From the NCBI GenBank assembly GCA_014529385.2, contig CM043942.1:4368501-4432500 (forward strand): a DNA stretch of 64,000 nt, read 5' to 3'. The position numbers and the translations under genes are program-made. Under the pieces are notes generated by a model. The model was not told the origin of the DNA, did not search any database, and worked only from the letters and a program-made list of their open reading frames with translations. The stretch comes from Adiantum capillus-veneris. Lineage: Eukaryota > Streptophyta > Polypodiopsida > Polypodiales > Pteridaceae. Shown here in pieces: positions 58,269 through 64,000 of this stretch. Numbering within the stretch: position 1 is the first letter of the stretch; the number at the start of each line of letters is the position of its first letter.

Positions 58269-58480
58269 TGATGAGTGAGCGTGTGTGTGTACGGAGTGTG
58301 TGCAAGAGAGGGGAAGAAGAGAATTGGGGAAGGGGGAGATACTTAGGCAGCTAGCCACTGTGTGGGTTAGTGGAGAAGAAAGAGAAGAGTCAACTCTTCC
58401 TCTTCCTCTCCCTATATTGAATAGGGAAAATCAAGTGTATAAGGGTGGTTTCCCACGGCCACCTGACCTACACCCCAACA
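58182..58480 (-). repeat. C3 3' LTR (left end uncertain)
   Basis: The right end ccccaaca at 58480 is firm. On the minus strand it starts TGTTGGGGTGTAGG after the tract aagtgggaggc. With the left end at 58182 the LTR would end CCTACACCAACA, a near-perfect inverted match, length 299. But the first 85 or so bases also match the G4 3' LTR (52141-52240). An alternative left end is TGATGAG at 58269, giving 212 bases. Confidence 0.6.
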
Positions 58481-58491
58481 GCCTCCCACTT
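58481..58491 (-). other. C3 polypurine tract
   Basis: The minus strand reads aagtgggaggc next to the LTR start. It matches C1's tract. Confidence 0.75.
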
Positions 58492-58563
58492 GAAGGTCAT
58501 GGTGGCCAATAGTGGCATTAGTATAGTTAGTCTATACAAAATTGATGAAGCATTGCCGAGGCT

Positions 58564-60739
58564 TCATCCTACACCCATAAGTTCTATACAATGTGTAAAT
58601 CGCTCCGAGGCTAGGCTCTTTGTGAGAGCATCTGCAGGGTTGTCATCAGTGTGAACCTTGACAAGCTCGATACGCTTGCCAGCCAATGCATCTCGTATGA
58701 CATGGTATCTGACCTCTATGTGTTTTGACTTTGAGTGAAACACTGGATTCTTTGCCAAAGCAATGGCACTCTGACTATCACAATGTAGTACTGGAACCTC
58801 GTGGATGCCCGAATCTCCCACTAGACGAGCCAACCATATGGCTTCTTTTTTGCTGGCGTCAGACGTAGCAACATATTCTGCCTCAGTGGTAGATGAAGAT
58901 GTGCAATCTTGGAGACACGATCTCCAAGAGATAGCTGCTCCAGAAAACATGAACACATAGCCAGATGTGGATCTTCTACGATCCATGCCACCCGCATAAT
59001 CTGCATCCGTGTAACCTACAATAGATGCATCACTGTTTTCGAAGCGTAAACACTTGCTAGCTGTACCTTTCAAATATCTGAGGATTTTCTTCACTGCTTC
59101 CCAATGTTTCTTGCCAGGGTTTGCCATGTACCTACTAACCACTCCCACTGCATGTGCAATGTCTGGTCTTGTGGCTACCATAGAGTACATCAAACAGCCA
59201 ACTGCTGAAGAATATGGTACTTTCACCATTTCCTCTTTCTCATCCACTGTCTTGGGAGAGTCTTCCTTGCTAATTTTGGAGTATGCTTGCATTGGGGTAC
59301 TCAATGACTTCCCCCCCCTGCATACTAAAACGTTGCAAGACTTTGTGAATGTACTTTTCTTGAGATAATTAAAGAATTCCACGTTGCCTATCTCTCTTGA
59401 TGTGCATACCAAGAAAGTGATTGGCATCTCCCAAATCCTTCATGGAAAACTAAGTGCTTAGCATCTTTTTCAACTGATTGATTTCATCAATTGATTTGCC
59501 TGCGATAAGCATATCATCTACATACAAGATCAAGACTATAAAAGAACCATCGTTCAACCTTTTTGTGTATAACCAGTGGTCCTCTTGACTTCTAATGTAA
59601 CCCTGAGACTGCATGAATTTGTCGAATTTTTGATACCATTGCCTTGAACCTTGATTGAGGCCATAGAGTGCCTTTTTAAGTCTACAAACCAATTCTGTCT
59701 TTGTTGGTTTTTGGGTTTCACATACGAAGCCCTCTGGTTGTTTCATGTAGACATCTTCATCTAGATCCCCGTGAAGAAATGCTGTGTTCACATCCATTTG
59801 GACAAGTTCCATGTCTTGGATAGCAACCAAGTCAAGCACGGTGCGAAGTGTAGTCACCTTGACTACTGGAGAGAAAATCTCATCAAAATCCACACCTTTT
59901 TGCTGCTTGAAACCCTTAGCAACTAGACGAGCCTTGTATCTAGGCTCGAGATCTTCCGCTGTATACTTCTTCTTGTATACCCACTTGCAAGGTAAAGCAT
60001 TTTTGCCTTTTGGTAATTCAACCAAATCCCATGTCTCATTATCCACAATCGAATTGTATTCTGATTGCATAGCCTGCTCCCACTTAACGCTATCCTCCAT
60101 TTGTATAGCTTCTTTGTAGCAGGTTGGCTCTCCACTGTCAGTGACCAAAATGTGGTGTATACCCGGCTCAAACCGCTCGGGGGCACGTGATACTCTCTCA
60201 AAGCGTCTCAGTGCCTGACTGCTAGACTCCGCTCTCTCCGGAGCAATAGTAGTATCTTGCACTCGAGGAGTGGGTGCAACACTACTGAACTGAGTTGGTT
60301 CGGAGGCTACATCCTCAAAACGAACACGTCTATACTCAACATCTTTGATAGGCTTCTTGTGCATTTTTGATTCATTGAAAATCACATGTGAGCTACGAAT
60401 GACTTTGTTTGATTCTGGGTGCCAGAGACGATATCCCATCTCTCCGTTTGCACCATAGCCAATAAAGATGCATTTGTGTGATCTGGGATCTAACTTCCGA
60501 CAAAGTTCTTTGGGCACATGTGCATATGCCTCACATCCAAATACACGTAAATGCTCATATCTTGGCCTTTTGCCAGTCCATAATTCCTCTGGAATTTTGA
60601 AATTCAAAGGAGAACTAGGTGACCTGTTGATGATGTGCATTGCTGTTAGAACAGCTTCCCCCCAAAACTCTGGAGTAAGCTTCGCCATAGACATCATAGA
60701 GACAACTCGCTCTTGAATCGTACGATTCATTCTTTCATC
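58564..60739 (-). pseudogene. C3 RT and RNase H
   Basis: RT shows WELVELPKG-like entry (WDLVELPKGKNALPCKWV), MDVNTAFLHGDL and YVDDMLIAGK, then a TAG before FSMKDLGDANHF, a TAA near 59370, and a one-base slip in a run of C/G at about 59312-59320. RNase H then reads PDIAHAVGVVSRYMANPG, TDADYAG, TEAEYVA and CDSQSAIALAKNP, and ends ELMGVG at 58567. Catalytic residues are present; two stops and one homopolymer frameshift inactivate it. Confidence 0.9.
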
Positions 60740-62653
60740 TATCCCATTTTGTGCAGGTGTGTATGGAGCAGTAAACTACCGCCAAATGCCTCTTTTATTG
60801 CAAAAATCCTTGAACTCTGTGGAGACGTATTCTCCACCATTGTCCGTACGAAAATCTTTGAGCTTTGTTCCTGATTGGTTCTCAACCATGGCGAGGAATT
60901 TTTGGAATGTCGAAAAGACTTCTTCCTTACGCTTAAGGAGATACACCCACACCTTTCTGGTAGAATCATCTATGAATGTGAGAAAGTAGTTTGCCCCCCC
61001 TAGAGTTTTATGTGGCATTGGACCACACAAATCACTGTGCACCAAGTCTAGAGGTTCGCCTAGTTTCTTATTCAATGGCGAAGATGTCAATCTAGTCTGT
61101 TTGCCATATAGAAAATGCTCACACAATGTAAAGTCCGTGTAATCTAACACAGGTAAGTAGCCAAAACGCTGAAGTGTTTTCATTCCTTTTTGGCTAATAT
61201 GTCCTAGCCGGCTATGCCACAACTTAGGAGACGGAAGCTCGGCAACATAGATAGAGTGTTCGTCGACACTCGAAACAAAAAAAGAGTACACGGATCCGTT
61301 TTTATTGCCTTTGATCATGATAAGGTTGTTCTTGCGGATCATCCAAGAACGATTACCAAAAACTGTAGTGTAGCCAAGTTCATCCAATTGCCCTATAGAA
61401 AGAAAGCTTTTGGTAAGCTTGGGCACATGTCTGACATTCTGCAGCACAAAAGTAGTGCCATTATGCATCTGAATTTTCACATTACCAATGCCAATAATGT
61501 CAAGCTCATAGGAATCACCAAGCTTGACTATTCCATGCTTGGATGTATAAGAGGAAAACCATTCTCTATGTGGTGTGACATGAAAACTTGCACCAGAATC
61601 AAGGATCCAATTCTGTGCATAACCCTCATCCTGTGCAACCAAAGCATCTGGAGTGAGATCTGAAGTGAAAATGAGAACATCTGAGGCATTTGTTTTCACC
61701 TCGGGATGAATCTCTGTGGGCATAATGAGCATCACTGGAGGAGGAGCATCCTCTACTGCAATGGTAGGCATGGGGGACTCGACAATATTGAGCTCCTCAA
61801 TCTTAACTGTACTTTTGCCTTTGCCAGAATTATCCTTTTGCATGTTTTTTTGATCTCTTAGGAAACTGCGACAATCCTTTTTGTAATGACCCTTCTTGTG
61901 GCAATAGTAACACTCGACATTTTTGGCATTACGGTCCCTACTTTGGTTCCTGTGTCTGCTAGGACTACGAGGATTTCGCTCTCTACTTTTGCTTTTGTAT
62001 TTGTTCCTATCACGACCTCTTGGCTTTGTTGAACTGCCAGCCATATGTGCATCTCCATGACTAGCATTATCAAGAGATTTACGACGAATCTCTTCAGTGA
62101 GCAACGCATCTGTGACAGCATTGAATTCTAACTTTCCATTCGGAGCCGAATTGCTAATGGCTATGCAAAAGATATCCCATGAACTAGGTAGAGAGCATAA
62201 TAAGAAGATAGACTTGAGTTCATCGTCAAACTCCTTAAAGCCCTGAGATGTCAGCTGACTGAACAAGGAGTTGAACTCATTTAAATGAGTGGAAACTGTG
62301 CTAACTTCTTTCATGTTGAGCTTCATAAGCTTTTTCATGAGAAAAACTTTGTTGGATGCACTTTTGCTCTCCCATGCTGAACATAAGCTATCCCAAAGTT
62401 CCTTGGTTGTTTTCTTCTCAATGATAGTGAAGAAGACTGACTCGGCTAGATGTAGACGTATTGTAGCCATGGCTTTTGCATCCAAAAGCTCCCATTGAGC
62501 TTGTGTATAATCATCATCCTCTGCGCGCTCTTTCAACGGTTCGGAGAGGCCTTTGTTTATCAAAACATCTTTCATGCGCTCTTTCCAGATGGTGAAGTTG
62601 CTACCATCGAACTTCCGAATGAAATACTCCTCCTTTTCTGAAGAAGAATCCAT
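60740..62653 (-). pseudogene. C3 gag, protease and integrase
   Basis: Open for 625 codons from ATG 62653 (MDSSSEKEEYFIRKFDGSNF). A UBN2-type gag with SASNKVFLMKKLMKLNM, an Arg/Ser-rich linker and the zinc knuckle CYYCHKKGHYKKDC. The protease has DSGASFHVTP, the zinc finger HSRLGH and CEHFLYGK (second Cys replaced by Phe), and integrase HSDLCGP and TDNGGEY. A TAG at 60776 separates this from the Glu (NGIDERMNR), which continues in the same frame. A single stop and the C-to-F change are the visible damage. Confidence 0.9.
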
Positions 62654-64000
62654 CGCTGATATGAGGGTTTGAGAGGTGCCAAACTATGGCGAGACGCTGT
62701 AGAAATTTGGGTAGAGTAACCTTTGTATCGAGAGTAAAATCTCAACCGAAATAGACTCGAAAGTGCCAACAATGGAAGTCACAACTCGCGGGAAGTAAAT
62801 CCGACAGAGTTTCCTTTGTATGAGGAGTCAAAACTCAACTCAAAATGCATATAAATGTTCCAAATGCACTAATTGGGCATCTGCTGCACAAAACCATTGC
62901 TATGTGAGTGCCAACTTGGTGTCAAAAGCATAAATAACCGTCCAGAATAAATAACCGTCCAGATACATATCCTATGGCGAGGGTACCGTAAAGGGAAACT
63001 CCAGCTACTTGTATCACCGAAGGTGTCTCAACATTCGAGCACACCCCAGCTCAAAGAAAACCTCACGCTATCGACCCTCCAAAAGGCTAATGCGGACACA
63101 AATGGACTAGCCACAGTCTCAGAAAGGGCTCTTCAGGTCCGAGTCTCAGAAACGGCCGGGAAAAAACTGCCAAAATAGCCAAAAAATGGCTCCACACGGA
63201 GTACAATGGGAAGTGTCCGCAACTCAACGTACATGAGTAAAATCGCGCTCAAACAGGCGCCAAGAACTGCTGCATGCAGTGAAAGTGATCCCTGCGGGGA
63301 TATCTGCTCTCAAAACTACTCGGCATTCTGCTGCACCTCCACCTCTTTTGCTTGGGCCGAGGGCTGCTCGATGCCTCTATTATGCTCAGTTGCATGACCT
63401 CACTGCTTCTTGGTCGATTGTTGTAGCGCTGGTCGAATCCTTGCTTGGTGTAATACACACACAGTGTGTGTGTGTGCTCCTGCCGATTGCAGCGCTGCAG
63501 CCCTACTTGATCCTTCCTTTCTGTGAGCAATTCCAATGCTCACAGCCCGATGTCTATTGCAATGCCTTGACTACAGATCGATTTCTGATTCACACACACT
63601 TAAATCGATTGTTCTTGCTTGCTTGCAATTCTGCCAATTGTGTCTTGCTACTTGCTTTGATTTCGAGCTTGCAATGCTTCCAATTTGCTTGCCATTGAGT
63701 GTGTAATCTGCTCCTCTCGAGACCTGTTGCCGACTCTCTGTCTGCCTTGGTGAGCTTCCCAAAGCTCTTCTCAAAGGCCTTGCTTCTGGTTTTCTGAAGA
63801 CCTACCAAAAAGCTCCAAGATCCCCTCCAAGTCCTCCAAGACAAGAGGGGCTGCACACACCGGAGTTGAACCGCCGATGTCCGAGGTCTTTGATCTCTTC
63901 CGTTCAAGCCCTGATCTTCGTAAGATCTGCCACCATCATTGAGCTCAAACTTGAGCTCCGAGCTTCATTGTTTCCAAGTCAATCGAGTTGCGTGCGTGGT
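62654..64000 (-). other. C3 leader, noncoding
   Basis: More than 1.3 kb upstream of gag with no gene. Short similar segments recur (tttgtatcgagagtaaaatc and tttgtatgaggagtcaaaac, near 62720 and 62810), suggesting an old duplication. A self-complementary (AC)n(GT)n stretch lies at 63455-63475. The primer site is not reached. Confidence 0.6.

Larger units (their letters stand above)
58182..64000 (-). mobile_element. Copia element C3 (5' end outside window)
   Basis: A minus-strand copia with a 3' LTR ending near 58182 or 58269, pol and gag (58564-62653), and a leader of more than 1.3 kb reaching the window edge. The 5' LTR and primer site are not in view. It belongs to the same broad group as C1 (shared TGTTGGGGT LTR start, purine tract and LMGVG/LGVG end). 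Confidence 0.9.

Overview
The window is repeat DNA from a plant nuclear genome. Every recognisable coding stretch belongs to an LTR retrotransposon or to something carried by one. Ty1/copia and Ty3/gypsy pol sequences, primer-binding sites matching tRNA-iMet and tRNA-Asp, plant-type polypurine tracts and many CAG-to-TAG and CGA-to-TGA style stop codons all fit a large, heavily methylated vascular-plant genome. I cannot name the species; a fern, gymnosperm or large-genome angiosperm are all possible. I see no host gene in its own context, no tRNA or rRNA gene and no CRISPR array.

Layout. (1) 1-~3400: the 3' part of a copia element, C1 (+), with an open 1000-codon pol frame. (2) ~3400-4976: unassigned DNA with a coiled-coil repeat relic on the minus strand. 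(3) A four-level nest from about 4.98 to 48.1 kb. G3 (+ gypsy) is split by element A (12693-47308), a gag-only LTR element with ~2 kb LTRs. A is split by G1 (17017-45420, minus, gypsy). G1 is split twice: by G2 (23433-34756, plus, non-autonomous gypsy-like) and by copia C2 (38466-44032, minus). Perfect 5-bp target duplications flank A (cgttg), G2 (gacca) and C2 (ataac). Removing A rejoins G3's coding frame exactly. (4) 48.8-51.5 kb: a broken Lys/Glu-rich coiled-coil ORF on the minus strand, entered by G4 (51549-~58268, minus, chromovirus-like gypsy). (5) C3 (58182 to beyond 64000, minus, copia) abuts or lies inside the 5' LTR of G4.

How they relate. G1 and G3 are one family: gag, zinc knuckles, protease, RT, RNase H, integrase, then a second retropepsin-like domain and a tail carrying repeated W-[IV]-P-K motifs. 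G2 shares the zinc knuckles, protease, W-P-K tail and polypurine tract, but has no RT or integrase. It carries a processed fragment of a DEAD-box RNA helicase and, in its leader, eight near-identical 24-bp palindromes within a 1.7-kb array. All elements look inactive: C1 is the most open, G1 has altered protease and RT active sites, G4 has lost part of integrase, and G2 has lost the LTR promoter from its 3' LTR.

The strongest candidates for something undescribed are the palindrome array, the second protease with W-P-K tail, the repeated internal polypurine tract and the captured helicase.
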